Assembly (NCBI RefSeq): GCF_004352845.1
Contig: NZ_SJRX01000008.1
Span: 86,286 to 150,285 of the forward strand
From: Luteimonas terricola
Lineage (GTDB): Bacteria > Pseudomonadota > Gammaproteobacteria > Xanthomonadales > Xanthomonadaceae
Direction: 5' to 3'
Length of the DNA stretch: 64,000 nucleotides
In this document: in pieces, positions 56,189 to 64,000 of the stretch
How the letters are laid out: each line of letters starts with the position of its first letter
How positions within the stretch are numbered: the stretch's first letter is position 1
Program-made: the position numbers and the translations under genes
Notes under the pieces: model-generated
What the model was told of the DNA's origin: nothing
Databases searched by the model: none
The model's input: the letters and a program-made list of their open reading frames with translations, nothing else

Positions 56189-56799
56189 GGCGTCATCGCC
56201 GGGAGCAGGAAGCGCTGGCGCACGGTGCCGATGGCGTCGAGTTCGAGCTCGAGCTCCACCGCCGCCGGCAGCGTGGTGCTGCCGCCGCGCCAGCCGTCGT
56301 TCCAGCCTTCGCCGGCGGGAAGATAGGCCACGCGTGCGGCGGTGATGCCGTCGATCAGCACGCGCGCCGCCGGCGGCTGCGCGCTGTCCACGGCAGCGCG
56401 TGCGCTGCGCTCGAGGCGGCCGTCGACGATGCGGTACTCCACGTATTCCAGCGACGTGCGCGGCGCGGCCTCCGGGTTCTCGCGGCCGTGGCGGACGAAG
56501 CCGAACAGCGGGCCGGACTCGCCGGGGCGGCCGCCGATGAAGGTGTGGCGCGCGGGGCTGCCGTCGCTGCGGCGCACCAGCCGCAGCGACGCCTGCGACA
56601 GGTCGGCGCGCAGCAGGGCGCGCGCGCGCTGGAATTCGCCCAGTCGGCCCATGCGCTCGCGCAGCACGCCCTGGCTGTCGACGGCGTAGGCCATGACCGC
56701 GACCCCGGCGGCCGCGATGAGGCCGAACAGGGCGAGCGACACCATCACCTCGAGCAGGGTGAAGCCGCGCGCCGCGCCGGAGGGCTGCGACGCGTTCAC
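56185..56799 (-). CDS. gspJ: Type II secretion minor pseudopilin GspJ
   Basis: 204 residues. GTG start that overlaps the gspI stop (GTGA). Prepilin site AARG|FTLLEVMVSLALFGLI with Glu5. The globular part has DLSQASLRLVRRS and LEYVEYRIVDGRLERS. Part of the tip complex. GTG is the only start that keeps a short leader peptide. Confidence 0.9.
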   Translation of the reverse strand: MNASQPSGAARGFTLLEVMVSLALFGLIAAAGVAVMAYAVDSQGVLRERMGRLGEFQRARALLRADLSQASLRLVRRSDGSPARHTFIGGRPGESGPLFGFVRHGRENPEAAPRTSLEYVEYRIVDGRLERSARAAVDSAQPPAARVLIDGITAARVAYLPAGEGWNDGWRGGSTTLPAAVELELELDAIGTVRQRFLLPAMTP

Positions 56800-57269
56800 C
56801 GCGGCAAGCTCCGGAACAGCGCGACCTCGGCGGCCACGCGCGATTCGCCCGGCGGCGACACCCGGATGTCCACGCGCAGCAGCGATGGGTCGGCGCTGGG
56901 CGTGGTGCTGCGGGTCCAGTGCCAGTCGATGCCGCCGGCCTCCTCGCTGCCGCTGGCCTCGTCCGCCAGGCTGCGCACGTCGAGCGTGGCGGCCTCCACG
57001 GCCACGTTGTCGGCGACCACCGCCGCCAGCACCCGCTCCTCGATCGCCACCGCGGTGCGCGTGCTTTCGCCGGCCAGGTTGAGCAGGCCGAGCACGGCCA
57101 GTGCGAACACGGACAGCGCGACCAGCATTTCGATCAGCGAAAAGCCGGCGTCCGCGCCCCTGCGCAGCGGCGCGTCCGTGCGGCGGCGGGGCAGGATGCC
57201 CGCGCGGCACCGTGACTGCGCACGCACCTCGCCGCAGCGTCGGGCGGGCGTTTCAGCGCGCCGCGCCAT
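56796..57269 (-). CDS. gspI: Type II secretion minor pseudopilin GspI
   Basis: 157 residues from ATG 57269. Prepilin site GADAG|FSLIEMLVALSVFALAVLGLLNL, Glu5 present. The leader before the cleavage site is about 42 residues, much longer than usual for pseudopilins and rich in Arg/Cys, so a downstream GTG (in GEVRAQ) may be the true start; the ATG overlaps gspH by 17 bases. The tip initiator with GspJ and GspK. Confidence 0.87.
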   Translation of the reverse strand: MARRAETPARRCGEVRAQSRCRAGILPRRRTDAPLRRGADAGFSLIEMLVALSVFALAVLGLLNLAGESTRTAVAIEERVLAAVVADNVAVEAATLDVRSLADEASGSEEAGGIDWHWTRSTTPSADPSLLRVDIRVSPPGESRVAAEVALFRSLPR

Positions 57270-57705
57270 CGATCGTCACCTCGCCGCCGCCGTCGACCGA
57301 CACCCGCGCGCTCCGGCCCTCGCGCACCAGCACCAGGCTGCGCGGCTCGCTGGCACCGGTGGGGTCGAAGTGGAACGCCATGCGGGCGTTGCGTCGCGGC
57401 AGCTGCGGCTGCGTGCCCGGCTGCCAGTCGACGCTGGCGAAGGCGCGGCCGTCCAGCGGCTGCCAGCCGTCGAAGCGCCGGCGCGAGAACGCGTAGCCGG
57501 CGGCGCTCACCTCGACCTCGATCGTGCGCATGCCGAGGATGGCCTCGTCGCGCGCGTGCGCCAGGCGCGCGGCGAAGGTCTCGGCCTCCTTCACCAGCAC
57601 GTTGTCCGCGGACGGTAGCGTCATCGCCACGGCGGCCCCCGCCAGGCCGATGACGGCCAGCGCCACCATCAGCTCGACCAGGGTGAAGCCGCGCGCGCGT
57701 CGCAT
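57253..57705 (-). CDS. gspH: Type II secretion minor pseudopilin GspH
   Basis: 150 residues. Short leader MRRARG|FTLVELMVALAVIGLAGA with Glu5. Globular domain with FAARLAHARDEAILGMRTIEVEV, typical of GspH. Nine bases after gspG. Confidence 0.92.
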   Translation of the reverse strand: MRRARGFTLVELMVALAVIGLAGAAVAMTLPSADNVLVKEAETFAARLAHARDEAILGMRTIEVEVSAAGYAFSRRRFDGWQPLDGRAFASVDWQPGTQPQLPRRNARMAFHFDPTGASEPRSLVLVREGRSARVSVDGGGEVTIDGAAR

Positions 57706-57714
57706 GGCCCTGCC

Positions 57715-58218
57715 TCAGCGCCAGTTGCCGATGTCGGCGGCGTCGCCTTCGCCGCCCTCGGCGCCGTCGGAGCCGAAGGAGAAGACGTCGAAGCCGCCGC
57801 TGCGGCCCGGCTGCCGGTACTGGTAGGCCTTGCCCCAGGGATCCTCGGGCAGGCGCCGGATGTAGCCGCCCTTGCGGTAGCGCTCGGGGCGCGCGAGCCC
57901 GGACGGCGGGTCGAGCAGGGCGTCCAGGCCCTGCGCCGTGGTCGGGTAGCCCATGTTGTCCAGGCGATAGGTCTCCAGCGCCTGTTCGAGCACCGAGACG
58001 TCGGCGCGCGCCTTCTCCGACATGGCGCGGTCCTGGCTGGGCATGACGTTGATCATCACCACCGTCGACAGCAGGCCGATGATCACGATCGCGACCATCA
58101 GTTCCACCAGGGTGAAGCCGGCGTTGCGGCGATGGCGCCCCGCGCCTGGCGTCGCGCCGGACGGCGATCGATGGGCAGGGAAATCGGACATGTCGCGGTT
58201 TTGCATATCGGCCTCCAT
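57715..58218 (-). CDS. gspG: Type II secretion major pseudopilin GspG
   Basis: 167 residues. Prepilin site RRNAG|FTLVELMVAIVIIGLLSTVV with Glu5. The C-terminal region DPWGKAYQYRQPGRSGGFDVFSFGSDG contains the acidic residues of the calcium site. Main subunit of the pseudopilus. Start overlaps the gspF stop codon (TGATG). The leader of about 34 residues is longer than average and Arg/Pro-rich. Confidence 0.95.
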   Translation of the reverse strand: MEADMQNRDMSDFPAHRSPSGATPGAGRHRRNAGFTLVELMVAIVIIGLLSTVVMINVMPSQDRAMSEKARADVSVLEQALETYRLDNMGYPTTAQGLDALLDPPSGLARPERYRKGGYIRRLPEDPWGKAYQYRQPGRSGGFDVFSFGSDGAEGGEGDAADIGNWR

Positions 58219-59423
58219 CAGCCGGCCACGAGGGCGTTGAATTGCAGGATCGGCAGCAGGATGGCGAGCACGATCACCGCCACCGCCGCGCCGAGCACGA
58301 TGATGATCAGGGGTTCGAGCAGGCTCATCGCCGCCGTGGTGAAGGTGTTGAATTCGCGCTCGAGGTAGTCGGCGGCGCGGTCGAGCATCGGTGCCAGGCG
58401 TCCGCTGTCCTCGCCGCTGGTGGCCATGTAGAGCAGGGTGGGCGGGAACACCGCGGCGCGCTTCATCGCGTTCGACAGGCTGCCGCCCTCACGGATCACC
58501 TCGACCATCTGTTCGGTGGCCTCGCGCAGCACCGTGTTGCCGACGGTGCGCGCGGTGATCGCCAGGCCTTCGATCAGCGGCAGGCCGCTGTCGGACATGG
58601 TGGCCAGCGTGCGTGCCATGCGCGCCGCGTGGACGTCGCGCAGGATGCGGCCGAGCAGGGGCAGGCGCAGCAGGGCGGCGTCGAAGCGGCGGCGAATGGC
58701 CGGCCGGCGAAGCAGCCGCGCGGCGATGAACACGGCGGCCGCCAGCAGCACGGCCATCGGCAGCCACCACGTCGACAGCAGGTCGGAGATGCCGATCACG
58801 ATGCGGGTCAGCAGCGGCAGCTCGCGTCCCATCGACTCGAACTGCTCGACCACCTTCGGCACCACGAACACCATCAGCGCGATCACCACCAGCACCGCGG
58901 TCACCGCCAGCGCGGCCGGATACACCAGGGCCGAAACCAGCTTGCCGCGTACCTGCTGGTCGCGCTCGTGCAGGTCGGACAGGCGTTCGAGGATGGCGGG
59001 CAGGGCGCCGGTGCCCTCGCCGGCGGCGACCATGGCGCGGTACAGCGGCGGGAAGGCGCGGGGTTCGCGCGCCATGGCGTCGGACAGGCGGAAGCCCTCG
59101 ACCACGCGCGCGTGGGTCGCCATCACCACGCGCCGCACCGGCGCGCGCTCGGACTGGCTGCCGATGGTGCGCAGCGCTTCCTCCAGCGGCGCCACCGCCA
59201 CCAGGGTGGCGAGCTGGCGGGTGAGCAGGGTCAGGTCCTTGGCGTTGAAGCGGCCGCGGCTGCGCGCAGCCTGCTCGGCGCGGACGGTGGCCGGCTCGAC
59301 GCGCACCGGCAGCAGCTTGCGGCTTTCCAGCACGCGCCGCGCCTCCGCGGCGTTGCCGGCATCGACCACGCCCTCGCGGCTGCGCCCCTGGACGTCCAGG
59401 GCCGAGTATTCAAACGCCGCCAT
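58218..59423 (-). CDS. gspF: Type II secretion inner-membrane platform protein GspF
   Basis: 401 residues. Two homologous T2SSF domains, each ending in membrane helices (about 165-190, 215-240 and 370-395). LTLLTRQLATLVAVAPLEEAL and MARTLATMSDSGLPLIEGL are the repeated family motifs. Forms the base of the pseudopilus with GspE. Overlaps gspE by 14 bases. Confidence 0.95.
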   Translation of the reverse strand: MAAFEYSALDVQGRSREGVVDAGNAAEARRVLESRKLLPVRVEPATVRAEQAARSRGRFNAKDLTLLTRQLATLVAVAPLEEALRTIGSQSERAPVRRVVMATHARVVEGFRLSDAMAREPRAFPPLYRAMVAAGEGTGALPAILERLSDLHERDQQVRGKLVSALVYPAALAVTAVLVVIALMVFVVPKVVEQFESMGRELPLLTRIVIGISDLLSTWWLPMAVLLAAAVFIAARLLRRPAIRRRFDAALLRLPLLGRILRDVHAARMARTLATMSDSGLPLIEGLAITARTVGNTVLREATEQMVEVIREGGSLSNAMKRAAVFPPTLLYMATSGEDSGRLAPMLDRAADYLEREFNTFTTAAMSLLEPLIIIVLGAAVAVIVLAILLPILQFNALVAG

Positions 59424-60903
59424 GGTCCTGCAGCTCCTGGCGGGTCACGCGCATGGCTTCCTCGAGCGTGGTCTCGCCGCGCAGCACGGCGTCGCGCGCG
59501 GCGCCGCCGAGGCGATGCCCGTCGGTGAAGGCCGCGGCGGCCAACGTGTCCTCGTCGGCGTTGGCGCCGATCAGCTGGCGCATGCGCTCGTCGACCTCCA
59601 GCACCTCGTGGATGCCCAGGCGCCCGGCGTAGCCGGTGTGGCTGCACTGCGCACAGCCGGCGGCGCGGTAAAGCGTGGCGTCGGCCGCGGCGTCGCCGAG
59701 CAGGCGGATGGCGGATGCACGGGTGTCGCCGGCGATGGGCTCGCGGCAGGCCGTGCACAAGCGCCGCAGCAGGCGCTGCGCCAGCACCAGGCGCAGGCTC
59801 GACGCCAGCAGGAAGGGTTCGATGCCCATGTCGCGCAGCCGCGTCACCGCGCCGGGGGCGTCGTTGGTATGCACCGTCGACAGCACCAGGTGGCCGGTGA
59901 GGCTCGCCTGCACCGCGATCTGCGCGGTTTCGGGATCGCGCACCTCGCCGACCATCACCACGTCCGGGTCCTGGCGCAGGATCGCGCGCAGGCCGGCGGC
60001 GAAGCTCATGCCCACGCGCGCATTGACCTGGGTCTGGCCGACGCCGTCGATGGCGTATTCCACCGGGTCTTCGACGGTGAGGATGTTGCGGCGGCCGTCG
60101 TTGAGCGAGGCCAGCGCGGAATACAGGGTCGTGGTCTTGCCGGCGCCGGTGGGGCCGGTGACCAGCACGATGCCGTTGGGCACGCGCAGCGCGCGCTGCA
60201 GCGCCGCCAGCACGTGCGGCTGCATGCCCAGGCCTTCGAAGGTGAGCGTGCCCTGGTCCTTGTCGAGGATGCGCATGACCACGCGCTCGCCGCCCCGCGC
60301 GGGCAGCGTGGATACGCGCACGTCCAGGGCCTTGCTGCCCATGGTCAGGCCGATGCGGCCGTCCTGCGGCAGGCGCTTCTCGGCGATGTCCAGGCGCGCC
60401 ATCACCTTCACCCGCGACACCAGCAGAGGGGCGATGCGCCCGGGCAGGCGCAGCGCCTCGCGCATCACGCCGTCCACGCGCATGCGCACCACAAGGGCGG
60501 ATTCGAAGGGTTCGATATGGACGTCGGAGGCGCCGATGCGCGCGGCTTCGGCGATCAGGCCGTTGATCAGGCGGATCACCGGCGCGTCGTCCTGCGCGTC
60601 GAGCAGGTCGGCGGTGGCGGGAATGTCGCCGGCCAGGGCGTCGAGATTGCCGGGCAGGTCGAAGTCACCACCGCCGCCGGCCAGCGCCGCATCCGCATAG
60701 AGCTCGGACAGGCGGCGGTCGAAGACGCTGCGGGGCAGGACTTCGACGTCGAGCTCCAGCCCCAGGCTGCGCCGCGCCTCCAGCAGCGCGGCCGGGTTGG
60801 CGTCTTCGCGCAGGCCCACGCGCGCGCGTTCGCCCAGCGCCAGCAGCACCACGCCCTGGTGCTTGGCGAAGGCGTAGGCGAAGGCGGGCAGGGGCTCGCT
60901 CAT
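59410..60903 (-). CDS. gspE: Type II secretion ATPase GspE
   Basis: 497 residues. Hexameric ATPase that drives pseudopilus assembly. N1/N2 domains (1-145), Walker A GPTGAGKTTT, Asp box TVEDPVEY, Walker B DVVMVGEVRDPETA and His box LSTVHTNDAPG. The zinc tetracysteine motif CTAC...CAQC is present near 390-420, in a shorter form than in XcpR. Start overlaps gspD (ATGA). Confidence 0.96.
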   Translation of the reverse strand: MSEPLPAFAYAFAKHQGVVLLALGERARVGLREDANPAALLEARRSLGLELDVEVLPRSVFDRRLSELYADAALAGGGGDFDLPGNLDALAGDIPATADLLDAQDDAPVIRLINGLIAEAARIGASDVHIEPFESALVVRMRVDGVMREALRLPGRIAPLLVSRVKVMARLDIAEKRLPQDGRIGLTMGSKALDVRVSTLPARGGERVVMRILDKDQGTLTFEGLGMQPHVLAALQRALRVPNGIVLVTGPTGAGKTTTLYSALASLNDGRRNILTVEDPVEYAIDGVGQTQVNARVGMSFAAGLRAILRQDPDVVMVGEVRDPETAQIAVQASLTGHLVLSTVHTNDAPGAVTRLRDMGIEPFLLASSLRLVLAQRLLRRLCTACREPIAGDTRASAIRLLGDAAADATLYRAAGCAQCSHTGYAGRLGIHEVLEVDERMRQLIGANADEDTLAAAAFTDGHRLGGAARDAVLRGETTLEEAMRVTRQELQDHGGV

Positions 60904-62972
60904 TGCGCCGCGGCGTCCGCAGTCGGACTGCTCGACGCTGGGCCAGGCGCAGCGCCGCCGCCCGAAGGCTGGGCTGGTGCAGGCACAGGCATGACCGGCG
61001 GCGTGGTGCGCAGGTACTCGCGCACCAGTTCGTCGAGCGCGGTCTCGCGCTCGCCCATCACCGGCAGCTGGCTGCGCATGTAGTCGTAGCGCCCTGCGCT
61101 CATGGCCTGCGCGTCCGCGGTGCTGCGCACGATGGTCGGGCGGATGAAGACCATCAGGTTGGTCTTGTCGCGCGAGCGCGAGCGGTGGCGGAACAGATGG
61201 CCGACGATCGGGATGTCGCCCAGCAGCGGCACCTTGGACACGGTGTTGCGGTCGCTCTGGTCGAGCAGGCCGCCCAGCGCGACGATTTCGCCGTCGTCGA
61301 CCAGCACCCGGGTCTCGACCTCGCGCTTGTTGAGCACCAGCTCCGAGAAGTCATCGCTGACCGGGCCGGCGATCGACGACACCTCCTGGCGCAGGGTCAG
61401 GGTGATGCCGCCACCGGCGTTGATCTGCGGCGTGACCTCCAGCTGGATGCCGACGTCCTGGCGCTGGATGGTGCGGAAGGGATTGCTGTTGCTGTCGCCC
61501 AGCACTTCGCCGGTGGTGGTCGGCACTTCCTGGCCGACCAGGATGCGCGCTTCCTCGTTGTCGAGCGTCAGGATCGATGGCGTCGACAGCAGGTTGGACG
61601 CGGTGTCGCTGTTCACCGCGTCGATGATCAGGCCGAAGGTGGCGTTGTCGTTGCTGCCGGCGATGCCGCCGAGCGCGCCGTTGATGCCCAGCAGCGACTG
61701 CACCGCGGCCTGGCGGGCGAGGTCGAGCACGCCGTTGTCATCGTCGTCGTCGCCGCGCTGCTGCCCGGCGTACCAGCCGGCGGCCAGCGGCATGATTCCC
61801 GGGCTGGCGCCGGGGTGCTGGGTGGCGAGGAAGGGGATGTTGCTGCCTTCCTTGCCGGCGATCAGCAGCTGCGCGCCGAGGCGGCGCGCGGCGTTGTCGG
61901 AGATCTCGACCACGATCGCCTCCACCAGCACCTGCTCGCGGCGGGTGTCGAGCTGGGTGATCACGTCCACCAGCAGGCGCTGGGTCTCTGGGTCGGCGTT
62001 GATGATCAACGAGTTCGAGCCCGGGTAGCGGACGATGGTGGGGCGCTTGCCGGGCACCGCGGTGATCAGCTGCGCCGAGGTGGCATCCGGGGCCGCGGCG
62101 CTGGCGGCGGCCGTGCCGGCGCCGTCCTCGCCCCCGGGCGTCTGCCCGACCAGCTGCTGCAGCACCGGCAGCAGCTGCTCGGCGCTGGCGTGCTGCAGGC
62201 GCACCACGCGCACGCCGCCGGTGCGTTCGGCGCGGCGGTCGAGCTCGAGGATGGTCTGCACCACCCGCTGCACCGACTGCGGCGCGCCGCGGACCACGAT
62301 CGAGTTGCTGCCGTCCACCGGCTGGATCGCGAGCTGGCCACCGCGGCCTTCGGCACCGCCGAACAGCTGGTTGACCGTGGCCGCCACTTCGCGCGCCGAG
62401 CTGTTGCGCAGGGTGACGGTGTCGATGCCGGCGGTGTCGCTGTCGATCTGCGCCACCAGGCCGCGGATGCGGCGGATGTTGTCGGCGTAGTCGGCGATCA
62501 GCAGGGCGTTGCCCTGGGGCGTCGGCACCACCACGCCGCCGCGGCCGATCAGCGGCTTGAGCGTTTCGGCGGCGATGCGCGCATCGACCGTGGACAGCGG
62601 CAGCACCTGGGTGGTGAAGGCGGAGCCGCCCGCGCCGCCGCCAGGCAGCTTCGCGGCCGCGGTGTCGGGCACCACGCGGTAGGCGCCCGGCCCGGCGGAC
62701 ACCGCCACCAGGTCGTTGGCGCGCAGCACCGCCAGCAGCACGCCCAGCAGCTCGGCTTCGTCCATGGCCACGTCGCGGGTGATGCTGACGCTGCCCTGCA
62801 CCGCGGGATCGATGATGAAGGTGGTGCCGGTGGCGCGCGCGACGTCCTGGATGAAGGCGCGGATGTCGGCATCCTGCGCGGTCACGCCGGCGCCGGACTG
62901 CGCGAAGGCGAAGGGGGCGGGCTGGGTCGCCAGCGTGAGGACGAGGGCGGCGGCGAGGAGTCGGTGCTTCAC
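60900..62972 (-). CDS. gspD: Type II secretion outer-membrane secretin GspD
   Basis: 690 residues. Signal peptide about 1-24. N0 domain (ADIRAFIQDVARATGTTFIIDP), N1-N3 ring-forming domains with the Ala/Gly-rich insert (about 285-300) inside N3, and the secretin domain with VPTTTGEVLGDSNSNPFRTIQRQDVGIQLEVTPQI and VPLLGDIPIVGHLFR. The Pro/Ala-rich tail does not look like an S domain for a pilotin. Forms the outer-membrane channel. An aspartate run (QRGDDDDDNG) at about 405 lies in a loop. Confidence 0.95.
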   Translation of the reverse strand: MKHRLLAAALVLTLATQPAPFAFAQSGAGVTAQDADIRAFIQDVARATGTTFIIDPAVQGSVSITRDVAMDEAELLGVLLAVLRANDLVAVSAGPGAYRVVPDTAAAKLPGGGAGGSAFTTQVLPLSTVDARIAAETLKPLIGRGGVVVPTPQGNALLIADYADNIRRIRGLVAQIDSDTAGIDTVTLRNSSAREVAATVNQLFGGAEGRGGQLAIQPVDGSNSIVVRGAPQSVQRVVQTILELDRRAERTGGVRVVRLQHASAEQLLPVLQQLVGQTPGGEDGAGTAAASAAAPDATSAQLITAVPGKRPTIVRYPGSNSLIINADPETQRLLVDVITQLDTRREQVLVEAIVVEISDNAARRLGAQLLIAGKEGSNIPFLATQHPGASPGIMPLAAGWYAGQQRGDDDDDNGVLDLARQAAVQSLLGINGALGGIAGSNDNATFGLIIDAVNSDTASNLLSTPSILTLDNEEARILVGQEVPTTTGEVLGDSNSNPFRTIQRQDVGIQLEVTPQINAGGGITLTLRQEVSSIAGPVSDDFSELVLNKREVETRVLVDDGEIVALGGLLDQSDRNTVSKVPLLGDIPIVGHLFRHRSRSRDKTNLMVFIRPTIVRSTADAQAMSAGRYDYMRSQLPVMGERETALDELVREYLRTTPPVMPVPAPAQPSGGGAAPGPASSSPTADAAAQ

Positions 62973-63892
62973 GGTGTCGGTGCCTGCAGGGTCGCGCTGC
63001 GGATCTGGCCGTCGCGGCGGTAGGTGAGGGTGATGGTGGAGGCCTTGCCGAGGATGTCGCCGAGGTCCGCATGGCGTTCGGGGTCCAGCGCCTCGTTGTT
63101 CACCGACAGCAGCACGTCGCCCGCCTGCAGCCCGGCCTGGCGCAGCACGGCGCCGTCGCCGCGCGGGATCACGGTGTAGCCGGTGACCCGGCCATCGGCC
63201 TCTTCCGGGCGAAGGCCCATCTGCGCGAGCAGCTGCGCGGGATCGACCGCGGGGCCGGGCGTGTCCGTGGCGGGCGCGGGGGTCGAGGTCGTCTGCGCCG
63301 GTGCCGGTGCCCTGCGGGTCGGCGCCGGGCGTTCGCCGGCCTTGGCGAAGCGGAGTTCGCTGCGGCGGCCGCCGCTGTCGAGCACCACGTGGTCGGACCG
63401 CACCTCGGCCAGGACCACGCCCGGCGCCACCTCCTCGTCAACGCTGAAGGAACGCTGCGGATCCTCGCGCATGGCGATGATGGCGCTGCCGCCCACGGCT
63501 GCGGGGCGGACCGCGAACAGGAGCAGGCCGGAGGTGTCGGTGGTGGCGGTGCCGCGGTCGGGATAGAAAGCATCGATGGCGAGGCGCCCGGGCTGCGCCG
63601 GGAGTACCGCGGCCGTGTTCGCGGTCGGCGCACCCAGCGTCGCAGGCGGCAGCAGCAGCCAGGCCAGGCGCGCCGCCTGCACCGCCAGCAGGATGACGAT
63701 CGCGACCTCGGCCGCCCGGCGCAGGCGATCGACGCCGTCGGGTCCGGCAAAGACTGCAAGGAGTTCGCGATGGGTCGGGAATGCGGGCACGGGTCTGCTG
63801 TGGTGGCGGGGAATGTCGCGCCGTTCCGACAGCATGCGAATGTTTTGTGACATCTCTGTTGCAATTGACATATTGAGGGAATGGCGCGCCAT
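62969..63892 (-). CDS. gspC: Type II secretion protein GspC with PDZ domain
   Basis: 307 residues from ATG 63892 (ATGs 63871, 63853 and 63835 are possible). One transmembrane helix at about 62-82, the periplasmic homology region (GLLLFAVRPAAVGGSAIIAMREDP) that contacts GspD, a Pro/Thr linker, and a C-terminal PDZ domain (YTVIPRGDGAVLRQAGLQAGDVLLSVN). First gene of a complete C to N set. This order is that of the xcs-type systems of Xanthomonas, not xps (which starts with gspE and ends with gspD). No prepilin peptidase gene (gspO) is in the window. Confidence 0.9.
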   Translation of the reverse strand: MARHSLNMSIATEMSQNIRMLSERRDIPRHHSRPVPAFPTHRELLAVFAGPDGVDRLRRAAEVAIVILLAVQAARLAWLLLPPATLGAPTANTAAVLPAQPGRLAIDAFYPDRGTATTDTSGLLLFAVRPAAVGGSAIIAMREDPQRSFSVDEEVAPGVVLAEVRSDHVVLDSGGRRSELRFAKAGERPAPTRRAPAPAQTTSTPAPATDTPGPAVDPAQLLAQMGLRPEEADGRVTGYTVIPRGDGAVLRQAGLQAGDVLLSVNNEALDPERHADLGDILGKASTITLTYRRDGQIRSATLQAPTP

Positions 63893-63910
63893 TGATGCTC
63901 TCGGGCGCCG

Positions 63911-64000
63911 GGTGCCAAGGCCCTTGAGTGCTCATGTCCCCCGGCGCTGGCCTGCGGCCATCGCCTCCTCCTTGACTTCGCTCTCAAGGGCCTTGGCACC
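63911..64000. repeat. Perfect 18-bp inverted repeat at the window end
   Basis: GGTGCCAAGGCCCTTGAG (63911-63928) and its exact complement (63983-64000) face each other across 54 bases. The second arm reaches the last base of the window, so it may extend further. The space is upstream of gspC and could be a promoter operator, a terminator of the preceding gene or the edge of a mobile unit; which one is open. Confidence 0.7.
63932..64000 (-). CDS. Possible C-terminal end of a gene upstream of gspC (partial)
   Basis: On the minus strand a frame open to the window edge gives 22 codons (GAKALESEVKEEAMAAGQRR, then GT) and a TGA. Its Lys/Glu helix-like composition could be a protein's tail. The codon use is not typical enough to be sure; GAGGAGG before an internal ATG instead suggests a short start. 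Low confidence. Confidence 0.25.
   Translation of the reverse strand, partial: GAKALESEVKEEAMAAGQRRGT

Noticed and set aside
63931..63964. Nine-codon ORF with strong GAGGAGG ribosome site before gspC
   Set aside because: It could be a leader peptide, but the same bases read as the tail of an open frame running in from outside the window; not supportable either way.

Overview
The window is high-GC DNA (about 70 %), densely packed with chromosomal genes. It fits the Xanthomonadaceae/Lysobacteraceae (Luteimonas/Lysobacter-like). The inference rests on a complete xcs-order type II secretion operon (gspC to gspN), an angiotensin-converting-enzyme-like M2 peptidase of the kind known from Xanthomonas, a GNAT gene fused translationally to minCDE, creBC-creD with a cre-tag, and REP-like inverted repeats. 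I saw no tRNA, rRNA, CRISPR array, insertion sequence or prophage. The genus is inference.

Layout. 0.2-1.5 kb: a lipoprotein and a SufR-like regulator, followed by a short relic of an RND efflux pump. 1.7-6.5 kb: a Fur-box promoter driving a siderophore TonB receptor, DUF3649, PepSY and DUF3325 operon (iron uptake). 6.6-8.8 kb: an extradiol-dioxygenase-type enzyme and a MATE exporter. 8.8-11.8 kb: a tightly overlapped minus-strand module of an unknown 141-aa helical protein, a double-domain KaiC-like ATPase and a soluble histidine kinase; this is the best candidate for an undescribed signalling system. 12.0-14.9 kb: catalase HPII and an unknown protein. 15.0-19.3 kb: a copper/denitrification block, with a three-cupredoxin NirK divergent from DUF2946 and an OprC/NosA-type copper receptor and twin FNR/DNR-like boxes between them. 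19.3-22.2 kb: arsenic resistance (arsC, arsH divergent from arsR, arsB). 22.3-24.2 kb: a FUSC exporter.

24.3-29.9 kb: ergothioneine genes egtB/egtD, then gcvP under a tandem glycine riboswitch. 30.0-33.3 kb: a Bcr/CflA exporter and the M2 peptidase. 33.4-36.5 kb: a small HExxH protein whose 5' end contains a REP pair, then minE, minD, minC and a GNAT gene. 36.6-41.0 kb: a NarL-type two-component pair, an SRPBCC-like protein, DUF423 and a 3-methyladenine glycosylase. 41.1-46.2 kb: mfd, a GNAT gene and rlmJ. 46.3-49.9 kb: creB, creC, a cre-tag and creD. 49.9-52.8 kb: a PAP2 phosphatase, a GT4 glycosyltransferase and an OprP-like porin with Pho-box-like repeats, which suggests a phosphate-limitation group. 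52.9-63.9 kb: the 12-gene type II secretion operon, nearly every junction an ATGA/GTGA/TGATG overlap. A perfect 18-bp inverted repeat lies at the very end of the window.

Working together: metal themes dominate the first third (Fe by TonB/PepSY, Cu by receptor and NirK, As efflux and reduction, Fe-S-type regulation), joined by redox defence (KatE, ergothioneine). The rest is core housekeeping (Min system, Mfd, RlmJ, GcvP), envelope stress (Cre) and protein secretion.
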